A stretch of DNA of 64,000 nucleotides from Glycomyces buryatensis (GTDB lineage Bacteria > Actinomycetota > Actinomycetes > Mycobacteriales > Micromonosporaceae), in NCBI RefSeq assembly GCF_004912275.1, contig NZ_STGY01000056.1, positions 152,038-216,037 on the forward strand, read 5' to 3'. Made by a program: the position numbers and the translations under genes. Below the pieces are notes generated by a model. It searched no databases and was not told the DNA's origin. It saw only the letters and a list, made by a program, of their open reading frames with translations. Below, piece after piece: positions 18,501 to 26,146 of the stretch; positions within the stretch are counted from its first letter, which is position 1; each line of letters begins with the position of its first letter.

Positions 18501-20404
18501 TCCCACACGACCTTGTACCGCTTGTTGTCGGCCAGGGCTTTGTCCGGTGCGATCCCGGCAGGGATGGCGACGGGGAGGATGATGTACCCGTACTTCTTCC
18601 CCGGAGCTTTACGCATGACGCGGCCGACGGACTGGATGACGTCGACGTGTGAATTTCGCGGGTGCAGGAACAGGACGGCGTCGAGGTCGGGAACATCCAC
18701 GCCTTCGGAAAGGCAGCGGGCGTTGGTGAGGATGCGGGCGTTGCCCTCACCGGGGTCGGCCTTGAGCCAGTCGATCTTGCGGTTGCGTGTCAGCGTGTTC
18801 ATGCCGCCGTCGACATGGTCGAGCTCGCAGGACAGCTCGTCCTCGGCGTCCTCCCGGTAGAGGTTGACGACGCTGGCGAACGAGGCGGCGATCTTCTCCG
18901 ACTCGGCGATGGTGCGGGAGAAGGCGACGGCCCTGCGCATAGGCTGCTCGCCGGGCTCGAAGCCGGTCCCGTCGGCGAAGGACCCGGCCCTTTTGGCCAT
19001 GCCGTTCCAGCAGCCGATGATCTTGGCCGCGTCATCGAGCGCGAGTTCCATGTTCTCGTCGGCGAACTGCCGCTGAAGCGCGGCCGAGGCCTGCGACTCG
19101 TCCACCGCGAGGATCATCACCTTGTAGTCGGTGAGCAGGTCCCGTTCGACGGCCGCGCCGAAGCCGAGCTTGTGAAACTCGGGCCCGTACAGGGCCTCGT
19201 TGTCCATCGAGCAGAGCACGGCGTCGGCGTTCTTCGCCTCGTCCTTGGTGTGCTCCATGTAGATCCGCGGTGTCGCGGTCATGTAGAGGCGCCGGCTCGC
19301 GCGGAGGTAATCGCCGTCGTGCACGCGCACGAAGTTCGACTCCTCATCGCCGGCGAGCGTGACGCCGGTGGTGCGGTGGGCCTCGTCGCACAGCACCAGG
19401 TCGAGGTCGCCGAGCCCGAGCTGCTGGGCCTGGGCGATCACGTCGATGGAGTGGTAGGTGGAGAACACGACCGTGAGCCCCGGTCGGTTCCTGACCCTCT
19501 CGAGCTGTGCGATGAGCTTGGCCGGGTCGGTGGTGGCCGGGAGGGCCAAGTCGTGGACGGCCTGGTCGCCCAGGTCCTTAGTGACCTGCTGTTTGGTGGC
19601 CTTGACGTCGGAGCAGACCGCGAAGGAGTGCAGCGGCAGGCTCGACTCGGCGGTCCATTCCCGGAGCGTCTGTGAGAGCAGCGCGATGGACGGGACGAGG
19701 AACAGCACGAGGCCGCTCGGGTCCGCGTCAGGCTTCGCCCGCTCGGTCGCGTCGTGTTCGGCGATCTTGAGCGAGGTGAAGGTCTTGCCGGTGCCGCAGG
19801 CCATGATCAGCTTGCCGCGCTCCGATGCCGCGAATCCTTCGAACACTGCGGCGAGCGCCTGCTCCTGGTGGCGGCGCAGCTGCTTCTTGTCCCGAAGATA
19901 GGCCAGGCCGAGCTTGGAGCCCTGGGTCCAGACGCCGTCGAGCGCGACCTTGTCCCAGTCGATCGGGCTGGCCTCGAGATCGGACAGGCCGATCCGGCTC
20001 ACCGGGATCTGCTGGCCGGTGAGCATCTCCTCGGCATTGGGACCCCACCGCTCGGTGGTCGAGATGATCATGCGGCGCGTGTAGCCGCCCTTGCCGGAGG
20101 CCGCGAAGAACGAGTCGACGTCGGCCTTGGAGACCGCATGGTCGCTCTCGTAGAACTTGCACTGGATCGCGCACAGCCCGCCGGTCTCGACATCGCGGGC
20201 GACCAGGTCGATCCCGAGGTCGCGCTTGTTGTCCTCGGCGATGGGGGCGTCGCCGTACATCCAGACCTCGGAGAACTGCTCGGCCCACTGCGGGTCGGTC
20301 TTGAGGAAGGTGAGCATCAGGTGCTCGAACTCGGTGCCGAGGTCACGGTTATTCGTTGCGGTGGAGCGGATCTGTTCGAGGAGGTCGTGAACTGTACGAG
20401 CCAC
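15545..20404 (-). CDS. Type ISP (single-polypeptide) restriction-modification enzyme
   Basis: 1619 residues from a GTG at 20404 with GGAAGGA 10 bases upstream. Domains in order: Mrr-like nuclease (D66 in GIDLVA, Q81-C-K83), superfamily 2 helicase/translocase (Walker A CGTGKT 203-208, DEAH 340-343, MTATP 375-379, QSVGRVMR 591-598), helical coupler (~690-860), gamma-type adenine methyltransferase (DPFTGTGTF 906-914, NPPY 1013-1016) and a target-recognition domain (~1120-1500). This is the LlaGI/LlaBIII architecture, a phage-defence enzyme that methylates one strand of its site and cleaves when two enzymes collide. Family length is ~1570-1600, so it appears intact. The recognition region is visibly AT-richer than the rest, suggesting specificity exchange. 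No separate methylase or specificity gene is needed. Confidence 0.93.
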   Translation of the reverse strand: MARTVHDLLEQIRSTATNNRDLGTEFEHLMLTFLKTDPQWAEQFSEVWMYGDAPIAEDNKRDLGIDLVARDVETGGLCAIQCKFYESDHAVSKADVDSFFAASGKGGYTRRMIISTTERWGPNAEEMLTGQQIPVSRIGLSDLEASPIDWDKVALDGVWTQGSKLGLAYLRDKKQLRRHQEQALAAVFEGFAASERGKLIMACGTGKTFTSLKIAEHDATERAKPDADPSGLVLFLVPSIALLSQTLREWTAESSLPLHSFAVCSDVKATKQQVTKDLGDQAVHDLALPATTDPAKLIAQLERVRNRPGLTVVFSTYHSIDVIAQAQQLGLGDLDLVLCDEAHRTTGVTLAGDEESNFVRVHDGDYLRASRRLYMTATPRIYMEHTKDEAKNADAVLCSMDNEALYGPEFHKLGFGAAVERDLLTDYKVMILAVDESQASAALQRQFADENMELALDDAAKIIGCWNGMAKRAGSFADGTGFEPGEQPMRRAVAFSRTIAESEKIAASFASVVNLYREDAEDELSCELDHVDGGMNTLTRNRKIDWLKADPGEGNARILTNARCLSEGVDVPDLDAVLFLHPRNSHVDVIQSVGRVMRKAPGKKYGYIILPVAIPAGIAPDKALADNKRYKVVWEVLRALRAHDDRMDAHVNQIDLNKNKPKNIMVGTAPPGDESLGGNSGSDKDGTEKKTAAWMQDALQFEHLRDAIYARIVKNVGQRTYWEAWANDIARIAQHHVVRIQTAIELPEKRKAFDAFLAELRSNLNPGVSEDDAIDMLSQHIITKPVFDALFADYAFASHNPVSKAMDAMLAALEDQSLEAETAKLEEFYKRVRVRAEGIDNHVARQTIIKDLYEQFFEKALPKTSNRLGIVYTPTEVVDFIIRAVDQALGKYFNASLSDEGVHVIDPFTGTGTFITRLLQSGLIKPEDLLRKYASELHANEIVLLAYYIAAVNIEAVFHDLAGGEYKPFEGIVLTDTFQLYEGEAEQLFGVLEGNSERAERQKATDIRVVIGNPPYSVGQGSQNDDNQNLKYEHLDARIKATYVAMSNATNKNKLYDSYIRAFRWASDRIRDKGGVICYVSNGGYIDNSTFDGFRKSLVNEFDAIYCYNLRGNLRAAGEQRRKEKENIFGDGARTTIAVIILIKGNKASSEGCELYYRDIGDYLTEKDKLAIVSSKNLHDVEWEQLAPSVEGDWINHRDERFGGFRPIGDKGKTVAREPIFGLHSLGVNTNRDAWVTGFSAETLADNVRSMIDFYNQEVGRIIDSGLDLAIPAKVRLAMVEKIIDRTDTSISWSSSLISKAAQGKMLSFDPSRFAFETYRPFNRQYLYFDNDMNHRVGQIPRIFPTVDHKNFGIYITGTGSEEPFSVLAVKDIPDLHAVGTKSVGPLFARYSYRELDGEGTLFDGGDGSSYERVDNITDGALRDYQSSYNDSSISKDDIFYYVYGLLHSPEYRTTFEADLKKSLPRIPKVVDFQGFAEAGRALAELHLGYESAEPYAGVKEDIKGSGETDPADLYRVSKKMKFRSNDDRIEIDYNQRVTLVGIPEEVYRYQLGARSAIEWVKERYWVKTDKDSGIVNDPNDWSEDPRYIVNLLKRIVTVSLETMKIVDVLPPLDILPEQ

Positions 20405-20600
20405 TGCGCTGGGGTCCTTCCGCGATGATGGCGCACCAGTCCACCACGCCGGTCGCACCCGATTCAGAAGGAAGCCTAACGTACTCAGGCCGCTACGGCA
20501 GTCCCGCCAGCAGTGCTCCACCGCGAGCAACGGACGGGTTGTTCAAGGAGATCGACTGCACTCGGGAAGCCGAGCCGTTCCCGGTTGCGACGACAGGAGA

Positions 20601-20770
20601 GCCGTTTTCTCTCGCGGTCGGGTACATGACTATGTAGTCGGGTTCAGGGGACCGCTGAATATCGCCGTCGACCTGCGGTAATGCCGGAACTGCGGCAGAC
20701 CGGTGAGTGTGGGTCCTGGAGTGGGGTGTGGCGTGGGTTGATCAGCATGGGTCGATCAGCGTGGGGTAAA
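20601..20770 (+). repeat. Module A: dyad box followed by iteron-like repeats
   Basis: A box at 20624-20649 (ACATGACTATGT then GTCGGGTTCAGGG) is 25 of 26 identical to boxes at 21426-21451 and 23251-23276. About 85 bases later two iteron-like units (GGTTGATCAGCAT, GGGTCGATCAGCGT) run into GGGGTAAAAACC. The preceding GCCGTTTTCT...CTCGCGG is shared with module B. The module lies 187 bases before the membrane-protein gene at 20957. It could be an operator/promoter array or a replication or partition site. Confidence 0.7.
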
Positions 20771-20956
20771 AACCGGCTGGAACCGGTTCAAAGATCCGCC
20801 ATGAGAGCGCGCCGCAGGCACCTCGTCCTCGCGCTTCGGTGATGCGCGCCCGGTGGACAGTAGCTGCGCCCGTTGGTGATCGACTTCGAGGCTGGCATGT
20901 CTTCTATCCGACACACGCCTTCACAGAATCGGATGGGTTGGATACGTTCCGTTGTC

Positions 20957-21343
20957 ATGTCAAGGAAAAGGAAGTCGCCGATCTACCGCTACTGGGGCTA
21001 TCTGCTGTTGGCCGGTGCGGTGGTCCTGCTGTTCTCGCGCGACGTGGGACCGGTGGCCGTTTCGGGTGCGTTCGCGTTGTGCTTCGTGTGGCTGCTGCTG
21101 GCGGCACCGACGTGGTGCGGGGCGAAGAACCGCGGTGAGGGCTACTGCCGCAACAACTCCACCGGTCTCTTGGGAGGCTGCGGCAAGGTTCGCATGCACA
21201 AGTGGCTGCGGTTCAAGTCGCTGACACGGCTGGACACGTTCGGGAACGCCGTGCGGGGCTGGTTCACCGGCGCACCGCAGCAGATCGCCGCGTGCAGCCT
21301 CGCCGTCTCCGCCATCGGTGTCGTCGCGGGGCTGTTCAAGTAG
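20957..21343 (+). CDS. Small two-helix membrane protein of the integrated element
   Basis: 128 residues from the ATG at 20957. A basic N-terminus (MSRKRKSPIYRYWGY) precedes two hydrophobic helices (~14-31 and 38-53). Then comes a Cys-rich segment (WCGAKNRGEGYCRN, LLGGCGK) followed by His, giving a possible metal site, and a C-terminal hydrophobic stretch. Proteins with this W-C-G-x-x-x-x-x-x-G-x-C-R-N pattern occur on actinobacterial plasmids and integrated elements, but no function is known to me. It lies between modules A and B, upstream of the replication-relaxation gene. Confidence 0.6.
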   Translation: MSRKRKSPIYRYWGYLLLAGAVVLLFSRDVGPVAVSGAFALCFVWLLLAAPTWCGAKNRGEGYCRNNSTGLLGGCGKVRMHKWLRFKSLTRLDTFGNAVRGWFTGAPQQIAACSLAVSAIGVVAGLFK

Positions 21344-21400
21344 CCGGGTGAGAGCGGCCGGTCCCGATTGCCGGGATCGACCGATGAGCGACTCGGCGGC

Positions 21401-21575
21401 TGCCGTTTTCTCGCGGGCCCTGGAGACATGACTATGTCGTCGGGTTCAGGGTGGGCGCCGGAAACCGCTCGCGACCTGCGAGAACGTCGGGGTGAGCGGG
21501 TGCTTGGGTGTCAGGGGTGTATTCAGCCCTGGTCAGCCAGGGGTGGTCAGCCAGGGCAAGCCAGCCAGGGCACAA
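21401..21575 (+). repeat. Module B: dyad box followed by 13-14 bp direct repeats
   Basis: The box at 21421-21453 begins TGGAGACATGACTATGTC and is a 33 bp perfect inverted copy of 23249-23281. Inside it, GACAT-GACT-ATGTC is a dyad. About 70 bases downstream a cluster of CAGCC(A/C)(G/T)GG units occurs at 21524-21575, including the inverted pair CCCTGG-TCAG-CCAGGG. The module lies about 130 bases before the replication-relaxation gene. Confidence 0.72.
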
Positions 21576-21703
21576 ATACCTGAAATCGCCTTGATCATGC
21601 GGATTCGGAGCCGTGCCGGAGGCGGCCGAACCGCAGCCGACGCACCCGGCTGCGGGCGATAATGCTTGGTCCGGAGGCGATCGCGGTTGAGAGGGGTGCG
21701 GGC

Positions 21704-22600
21704 ATGAGTCGGCGGATTCCGGGCGCCAACACCGGCAGCTTCGATGAACTGGCCGGGCGGTTGACCGAGCGGGACTTCGCGATCATCGCGGCGCTGGCGA
21801 AGCACAAGATCATGACCGCGGGGATGTTGGAGGCGCTGTTCTTCCCTTCCTCGCATGCGGCGGCGGCGCGGTTGCTGACGCTGTCCGAGATGGGGGTGCT
21901 GGCGCGGTGGCGCAACCCCTCCAGTCGGGCGTTCCGGTATGTGCTGGACTGGCGGGGCCAGTGCCTGCAGGCGATGCGCGACGACGAGAAGCCCCCGACG
22001 AAGTCCGCGGCGACGTTCCGGGCGCAGCAGTTGTTCGTCTCGGCCCACCGGGCCCACACCGAGGGCGTGAACGCCTTCTACTGCCGCCTCATGCGCGCCG
22101 CCCGAGACCGGGGCGATGTGGAGGTCGACTGGGTCTTCGAGCACGACAGCACGTACTCGATGCGCTCAGACGCGAACGTCACCCTCACCTGGGCCGACGG
22201 GCGGGAACTGTGGTTCTGGTTCGAGCACGACCGGGGCACCGAAACCCTGCAGCGCCTGGCCGAAAAAGTCAAGAGCTACAAGAGCCACGTCAACTACCAC
22301 CACTTGAAGAAGGCCGTGCTGCTGATCGAGGTGCCCGGCCCCGGGCGCCTGGCGAATCTCCTGCCCCTGGCCGCCGCCCACTGGAGGGACTCCACCGCAC
22401 CGGGCACCCGCCCGACGCCCTTCACGGTCGCGGCCAGTGCCGCCACCGCCGCCGAGCAGACCTTCACCCGGCCCGAGACCTTCCCCGATACGCTCGAGGA
22501 CCGGCGCTGGCATGTGGTCGGCACCGGGGAGGTGGTGAGTCTGGCCGAGCTCCCTCAGGTCGCGAAGGCGATCGCGAACCGGCCGGTGATCTGGGATTGA
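21704..22600 (+). CDS. Replication-relaxation family protein
   Basis: 298 residues from the ATG at 21704 with GAGAGGGG upstream. A winged-helix part (about 16-95: ELAGRLTERDFAIIAALAKH, LLTLSEMGVLARWR) is followed by a nuclease-like fold region (about 120-215) including RELWFWFEHDRGTETLQRLA and YHHLKKAVLLIEVPG. This is the pattern of the replication-relaxation family (PF13814) found on actinobacterial conjugative plasmids and integrative elements, thought to act in plasmid DNA relaxation or replication. It is flanked by repeat modules B and D, as expected for a protein binding iterons, and is the clearest plasmid-type gene here. Confidence 0.8.
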   Translation: MSRRIPGANTGSFDELAGRLTERDFAIIAALAKHKIMTAGMLEALFFPSSHAAAARLLTLSEMGVLARWRNPSSRAFRYVLDWRGQCLQAMRDDEKPPTKSAATFRAQQLFVSAHRAHTEGVNAFYCRLMRAARDRGDVEVDWVFEHDSTYSMRSDANVTLTWADGRELWFWFEHDRGTETLQRLAEKVKSYKSHVNYHHLKKAVLLIEVPGPGRLANLLPLAAAHWRDSTAPGTRPTPFTVAASAATAAEQTFTRPETFPDTLEDRRWHVVGTGEVVSLAELPQVAKAIANRPVIWD

Positions 22601-23102
22601 GCCCCCGGTGGTCGACCCCGGCACGTCGACCCCAAGGCAGCACCTCGGACAGCCCCAGCCGTTGCCCGACCCCCGGTTACTGCGCGTTTCCGCAGGACAG
22701 GCGCGGGATGCGCGCCCACTCCCCGAGCCCGACATATATACATATCCCCCGGGGCGAAAGGATCGACGGCACTCGTGGCGCGCCCCTCCAGCGGTCTCGT
22801 GCCGTCCCGGTCGCCGGTGGCCGTCCTGGTCTCAGTTTGTCTCCATTGGATGAACCTGGGCCACTCTGGCGATTCCGGTGTGCCTGCTGCCGTGCGTAAC
22901 CGGGCCTGGACCGGCAGTGTGTGGCCCCAGCGGGCCACACGGGCGGCAAGGCTCGCCCCGTCGGACGCCGCAGTCGGGACGCAGCCGCGGCGCGACCGCT
23001 GGAAGCGGCGCCGGCTTGTCAGCCGAAGCTGAGTGCTGCTGCGGCCGCACAGGCACAGCGGGTACGTTTCCGGTCGCACGGGTCGATACCGGAATGGTTT
23101 TG
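22601..23102. other. Non-coding interval of the integrated element
   Basis: I see no gene with coding character. It contains a short AT-rich island in GC-rich DNA (GACATATATACATATCC at 22732-22748) resembling the dyad core of the module boxes, then unremarkable GC-rich sequence up to the iteron array of module D. Confidence 0.5.
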
Positions 23103-23297
23103 CCCCATCAGCGTTGCCCCATCAGCGTTGACCCATCAGCGTTGACCCATCAGCATGACCCCATCAGCATCAGCCCTGGAGCGGACCCATCAGCGCCCGA
23201 CCCGGCGCTCGCCCCTGTTTTCCCAGGGCAACGGGCAAGTTCGGCGCGCACCCTGAACCCGACGACATAGTCATGTCTCCACCGGCCGCCGAAAAAG
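23103..23297 (-). repeat. Module D (inverted): 14 bp iteron array plus dyad box
   Basis: Five tandem units of 13-14 bp (CCCCATCAGCGTTG, twice exact, then ACCCATCAGCGTTG, ACCCATCAGCATG, ACCCCATCAGCATC) occupy 23103-23171, with a further ACCCATCAGCGCC at about 23185. The box at 23249-23281 is the exact reverse complement of module B's. In box orientation the array ends GGGGCAAAACC, matching the end of module A's array (GGGGTAAAAACC). No spacers exist, so this is not a CRISPR. Confidence 0.78.
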
Positions 23298-23555
23298 GCG
23301 GAAGCCGTGCTGCTGCTTCCCGGTCCTCATCGTCCCCGCCGATGCGGTTCCATCGGCCTCGGTGTGGAGCCCGGTCGAGGCCGCCAGCGGCCCGACGCGG
23401 CCCCGGCGATCGCCAGCGCCGCGGTGGAAGGGGCTGGCCGGGGTTGCGGGCGGCAGCGGCCGCGCTGGCCGGGAGTGAACACCGGAGACGAGGAGGACTG
23501 GTGAGTGAACCTCCGCGAGGCGGCGTCCCCGCCGGGCCGGGCGGCCGTGGGTATA

Positions 23556-23576
23556 TGACCATATTCGGGCTGGCTA
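23556..23576 (+). repeat. Divergent solo copy of the dyad box
   Basis: GTATATGACCATATTCGGGCT keeps the AT-GAC(C/T)-AT dyad and the following TCGGG of the module boxes but no iterons follow. Possibly a weak regulator site. Confidence 0.35.
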
Positions 23577-23659
23577 CTCGCTGGCATTGAATCGAAGTTG
23601 CCGCCGTTCGCCGTCTCGCGGTGCGTGCGCTCCCTGATTGGTAAGAACATCGAGCAGTC

Positions 23660-23840
23660 GCAGGGTGGGTCCCACCCCGCGGTTACTGGCGGTTACCGGG
23701 CCCGGTTACCCTCGCGAACCGGGCCGGATGGGCATGAAACCCCAGATGCTCGGGAGCGGTTACTGACGTGGACCCTCCAACGCTCTTTGGAGGGTGCGCG
23801 TCGGTAACCGGGGGTGGGTGCGCGCACCCACCCCCGGCGA
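23660..23840. repeat. GGTTAC repeat cluster and 30 bp perfect palindrome
   Basis: CGGTTAC(T/C) occurs at 23680, 23690, 23703 and 23757 with an inverted CGGTAACC at 23802. A perfect 9 bp hairpin (ACCCTCCAA/TTGGAGGGT, 23772-23795) and a perfect palindrome at 23808-23837 (half CCGGGGGTGGGTGCG) follow. It lies just upstream of the recombinase operon promoter. It could be an origin of transfer, a replication origin or an operator region. Confidence 0.7.
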
Positions 23841-23884
23841 CAGCGGGCAGGGTGCGCCCCGGACAGAAAATTTGTACTCGACCC

Positions 23885-23913
23885 TTGACAGTCAGCGATT
23901 GATCGGGTACTGT
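23885..23913 (+). promoter_or_regulatory. Sigma-70-type promoter of the recombinase operon
   Basis: TTGACA (23885-23890), 17-base spacer, TACTGT (23908-23913). The first ORF of the operon starts at 23933, only 20 bases after the -10 box. Confidence 0.62.
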
Positions 23914-23932
23914 TCATGCCCGTCTGGATTGC

Positions 23933-24142
23933 ATGGTGCTCGGTGAGACACCTGTCTTGCCCTATTCCACCGCTTCACTTCGCGCTGCCCTGTCTTCCTC
24001 GGGCAGCTTCTTCGACTTCGTCATCGAGCGCCATCGCCCGCGCTGGTGGCCCACTCGCCATGGCTTGATGGCCCGCCGGAGTCCCGCTACGGTCACCGGT
24101 GACGTCCTGACCTGCGCCTACATAGGCGGGTGGTTTGTGTGA
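23933..24142 (+). CDS. Small ORF, first gene of recombinase operon
   Basis: 69 residues from the ATG at 23933. Its TGA overlaps the GTG of the next ORF (GTGA), and that ORF in turn overlaps the recombinase start (ATGA), so three frames are chained, which supports real translation. It is a basic mixed sequence with a Trp-rich patch ([16 protein letters not shown]). It shows no family resemblance; a recombination directionality factor would fit the position but nothing in the sequence proves it. Confidence 0.4.
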   Translation: MVLGETPVLPYSTASLRAALSSSGSFFDFVIERHRPRWWPTRHGLMARRSPATVTGDVLTCAYIGGWFV

Positions 24143-24318
24143 GTGGCGCGGGCGGCCCGATCCGGGTCACCGGCCGGCGCCGCAAGTGCATCGACACCCG
24201 CCATCTGGCCGAAGCCCTAGTTCGTATCTCGATCCACGCGGGCGAGGCCGACTCCGGCGACCAGGTGCGGGGCGTCATCGACCGTACTGGCGAGACGAAG
24301 ACGAGGCGACAGTCATGA
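24139..24318 (+). CDS. Small basic ORF coupled to the serine recombinase
   Basis: 59 residues from a GTG at 24139. The middle reads [20 protein letters not shown], a plausible amphipathic helix, with basic ends. It overlaps the upstream ORF by GTGA and the recombinase by ATGA. Short coupled ORFs directly before a large serine recombinase are usual in actinobacterial integrated elements and may encode an accessory or directionality factor. Family unknown. Confidence 0.5.
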   Translation: MSGAGGPIRVTGRRRKCIDTRHLAEALVRISIHAGEADSGDQVRGVIDRTGETKTRRQS

Positions 24319-26134
24319 CCCGACGCAAGAAATCCACCAGCGCGACCGAGACCGCGAAACTGCGGGGAGGTCGAGCTGTGCTGTATCTGCGGGTCTCCGA
24401 CCCCAAGCAGGTCAACACCGACTACGACCCCGAGGGAAACTCGATCCCGGCCCAGCGCCAGGCCTGCACGGCCCTCGCGGCCGACCTGGGGTTGACGGTG
24501 GTGGACGAGAGTACGTCGAGCCGGGGCGGTCGGCCAAGAGCATTGACCGCAGGCCCCGGTTCAAGCAGATGATGGAACGCGTCCGCGAGAGGGGCGACGT
24601 GGACGTCATCTTGATTTACATGCGGAGCAGGATCTTCCGCAACGCCGCCGACGCCGCCCTCACTCGTAGGGAGCTCAAAGAGCTCGGGGTCTCGCTCATC
24701 TCGGTGAAGGACCCGACCGCCGACACCATCTCCGGGGACATGCTCGCGGGCATCTTGGACGTGGTGAACGAGTACCAGTCGCGGGCGGCCGGGGACGACA
24801 TCGCCTACAAGATGGAAGCCAAAGCCCAACGAGGCGGGACACCGACCCGCACCAGGCTCGGGTACTTGAACGTCACCGAGGAGGTCGAGGGCAGGTCCGT
24901 GCGCACCGTCGCCATCGACCTCGTCCGCGGGCCCCTCGTCACGATGCTGTTCGAGCGGTATGCCACCGGGCAGTACACGTTCCGCCAGCTCCGCGACGCC
25001 GCCGCCGGACTGCGGACCAGACCCACGAAGCGGTTCCCGGCCGGAACCACGGTCTCGATCCACGCCATCGGCAACCTGTTGAAAGACCGCTACTACATCG
25101 GGCAGCTCCCCTACAAGGACCGCGAATACGAAGGCCGCCACGAGCCACTCGTCTCCGCCGAGATCTTCGCCCGCGTCCAGGAGGTGCTCTACTCCCAGCG
25201 CGGGGCCGGGACCCGCGACCGCAAATGGGACCACCACCTGAAGGGCCTGCTGCGGTGCGGGCGGTGCAAGCAGATGCTGACACTCGAACGCGGAAAGTCG
25301 CACACCGGCCGCCACTACTTCTACTTCCTGTGCCTGGGCCGCAACCGCAAGGAATGCAACTTGCCGCGGTTCTCGGTTGATGCGGTTGACCAGCACGTCG
25401 TCAACCACTGGGCCACCGTCGCCATTACGAAAGCTGAGGCCGATGAGGTTCGGTCGCACCTCGACGCGGTGCTGGAGTCCGAAGAAACGACGTCGAAAGC
25501 TGTGCGGGACCAACTCAAACGCGAACGCGCCAGGATCGAGGCCGCTGAGAGTCAGTGCATCGAGCTGATCGGGGACCCGGACTGGCCCGCCGACAAACTC
25601 ACCGACCGCATCCGCGACCTCCGCTTGAAGAAAGCCGCCATCGACGAGCAACTCAACGACGCCACCGCGACCGAGGTCACCGAGGCCCGCCAGACCGTTG
25701 AGACGCTACTGGAGTTCCTCACCGACCCGAAAGCGGTCTACCGGCGGGTCGCCGACACTGACCGCAGGACGCTCAACCGGATCTGCTTTTCGAGCCTCTA
25801 CCTCGACCGCGACCAACACGGCATCCACACCACGCACACCGAGGCCGCACCTGCCGCCGCGCCACTGCTCGCTACGATCAGACCCAGAAACGCCAATAGC
25901 GGCGACCTTCCGGAGAAGATCGCCGCCACTGAAATCGGTTTTCACAAACCCATGGGTTCAGAAATGAAACCCGATGTGCGCGAGGGGGGACTTGAACCCC
26001 CACGTCCCGAAGGACACTGGCACCTGAAGCCAGCGCGTCTGCCATTCCGCCACTCGCGCGAGTGGTGCTATGTGCAACGCGACGATACTACCTTGATCGG
26101 TGCCCACAACACCACGGGGTATTCCCCCACTTGA
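24315..26134 (+). pseudogene. Large serine recombinase, frameshifted
   Basis: Two overlapping frames together encode one serine recombinase. Frame 1 from ATG 24315 has the catalytic motif YLRVS (Ser28) and continues to TVVDE (residue 65). The protein then resumes in another frame at 24512 with [20 protein letters not shown], followed by the rest of the resolvase domain, the recombinase domain (about 25030-25200), a zinc ribbon (LLRCGRCKQM...FLCLGR...KECN) and a coiled coil (25440-25700). The break is an extra AG (GAGAG at 24507-24511), so the gene is disrupted unless the sequence is in error. The frame stays open across the tRNA-Leu gene to 26134, so the native C-terminus was probably changed by integration. 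It is the integrase of the element, acting on att sites near the tRNA. Confidence 0.82.
25977..26059 (-). tRNA. tRNA-Leu (anticodon CAG)
   Basis: On the minus strand an 83-base class II tRNA folds with acceptor GCGCGAG/CTCGCGC, D-arm, anticodon stem CTGGC/GCCAG around TTCAGGT (anticodon CAG), a variable arm TGTCCTTCGGGACG and T-loop GTTCAAGTC in a GGGGG/CCCCC stem. CCA is not encoded. Its 3-prime end faces the recombinase gene, as for tRNA-integrated elements. Confidence 0.95.
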
Positions 26135-26146
26135 GTTCCGCGCCAC

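Noticed and set aside
20405..20600. Left attachment copy of the tRNA-Leu 3-prime end
   Set aside because: I searched the left flank for the T-arm/acceptor sequence and found no convincing repeat.
23103..23198. Possible CRISPR array
   Set aside because: Units of 13-14 bp follow each other directly with no spacers; iteron-like repeats fit better.
23273..23590. 105-codon plus-strand ORF in the element
   Set aside because: Arg/Pro/Gly-rich shadow-like composition and it overlaps the dyad box; no ribosome site.
24500..24520. Programmed ribosomal frameshift in the recombinase
   Set aside because: No slippery heptamer or downstream structure; a simple AG duplication explains the break better.
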